Both the position numbers and the translations under genes were made by a program. Of a DNA stretch of 64,000 nucleotides, positions 63,589 through 64,000 are shown in pieces (within the stretch, counting starts at the first letter, position 1; each line of letters begins with the position of its first letter). This DNA is from Xanthocytophaga agilis (GTDB taxonomy: Bacteria; Bacteroidota; Bacteroidia; Cytophagales; 172606-1), in assembly GCF_030068605.1 (NCBI RefSeq), contig NZ_JASJOU010000020.1:1-64000 (forward strand), in the 5' to 3' direction. Below the pieces are notes generated by a model. That model saw only the letters and a list, made by a program, of their open reading frames with translations, did no database searches and was not told where the DNA came from.

Positions 63589-64000
63589 TTATAAAAGATG
63601 GGCTACCTTGCCGATAAAAAGAATATAAAATAACAGAAACAAAGCTCCTTCCCAACGAGAAATGCGCTTATCCTGTGTAATTAAATAAAACAAAACAGCT
63701 CCTGTCAGGTAAATAGGAAGTGGAAAAGAAAGCAATTCAGCAGGTACTTTAATGCCATCTATCAGACCTGTAATTCCTGGAATAGCCATAGCATTGAAAA
63801 TACACGAACCTAGTATATTACCAACTGCAATATCGGCTTTTCCCTGTCTGGAAGCAGTAATGCTGACTACCGCTTCAGGCAAAGTTGTCCCCAGTGATAA
63901 AACTGTGACAGAAACAACCGCCTTACTGATTGAGAGAGCCTCTGCGATAACCTCCAGCGCAGTAATGGTATAGTTAGCTCCAAGGAAAATAAAAACAACA
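63589..64000 (-). CDS. Calcium/sodium antiporter (CaCA family), C-terminal part
   Basis: 137 codons visible; the gene runs off the right edge and its start is not in the window. The CaCA alpha-repeat motif is seen as SLGTTLPEAVVSITASRQGKADIAVGNILGSCIFNAMAIPGITGL. Further membrane helices follow (LPIYLTGAVLFYLI, GALFLLFYILFIGKV). These carriers exchange Ca2+ for Na+ or H+ across the inner membrane. Convergent with the molybdopterin gene, 259 bp apart. Confidence 0.9.
   Translation of the reverse strand, partial: VVFIFLGANYTITALEVIAEALSISKAVVSVTVLSLGTTLPEAVVSITASRQGKADIAVGNILGSCIFNAMAIPGITGLIDGIKVPAELLSFPLPIYLTGAVLFYLITQDKRISRWEGALFLLFYILFIGKVAHLL

Overview
The window looks like a chromosomal segment of a Bacteroidota bacterium, most likely order Cytophagales. 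The evidence is a secreted protein with a type IX secretion C-terminal sorting domain, Bacteroidota-type lipoproteins and LytS/LytTR signalling, HxlR and AraC regulators beside small oxidoreductases, few Shine-Dalgarno sites and many short intergenic inverted repeats. The genus cannot be fixed from sequence alone. No tRNA, rRNA or CRISPR array was seen.

Layout. 1-11 kb is ordinary chromosome: a six-PAS sensor protein (cut by the window edge), an S41 peptidase lipoprotein, a manganese catalase, an oxidoreductase cluster (SDR, ABM monooxygenase, nitroreductase) divergent from an HxlR regulator with twin palindromic operators, and a Cys/Met PLP lyase. 11-34 kb is accessory DNA. It holds a phage-lysis-like cassette (amidase, coiled-coil protein, broken small membrane protein), two composite hairpin-repeat arrays in opposite orientation, a CBASS anti-phage operon (patatin phospholipase, then a CD-NTase fused to an E2-like domain), an LRR protein, eroded 3' ends of XRE regulator genes, an intact XRE gene below a dense array of 18-bp dyads, and replication-initiator-like and excisionase-like genes. 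34-39 kb carries small hypothetical and membrane proteins. 39-45 kb has a 1201-residue T9SS adhesin or beta-helix protein with a freshly duplicated domain, and a serine hydrolase. 45-52 kb is one MacB/HlyD/TolC export operon under a LytS/LytTR two-component pair. 52-59 kb has a frameshifted PAS histidine kinase, YceI-AraC, a spondin lipoprotein and an epoxide hydrolase.

The right end (58.8-63.3 kb) is a coherent stress module: an ECF sigma factor, a zinc-type anti-sigma factor, a periplasmic Met/Lys-rich protein, a peroxiredoxin, a DoxX protein and, divergently, a cytochrome b plus an MsrP/YedY-like molybdopterin oxidoreductase. Three promoters with the same two boxes and an identical 12-nt spacer tie these transcripts into one regulon. 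The layout parallels the proteobacterial hypochlorite-scavenging system in which a Met-rich peptide is the sacrificial substrate of a methionine sulfoxide reductase.

Three genes are interrupted by single changes (in-frame TGA near 12.3 kb, in-frame TAG at 24.46 kb, a 1-nt frameshift at 53.2 kb). Several others survive only as fragments (amidase, VOC, BAAT-type hydrolase, XRE).
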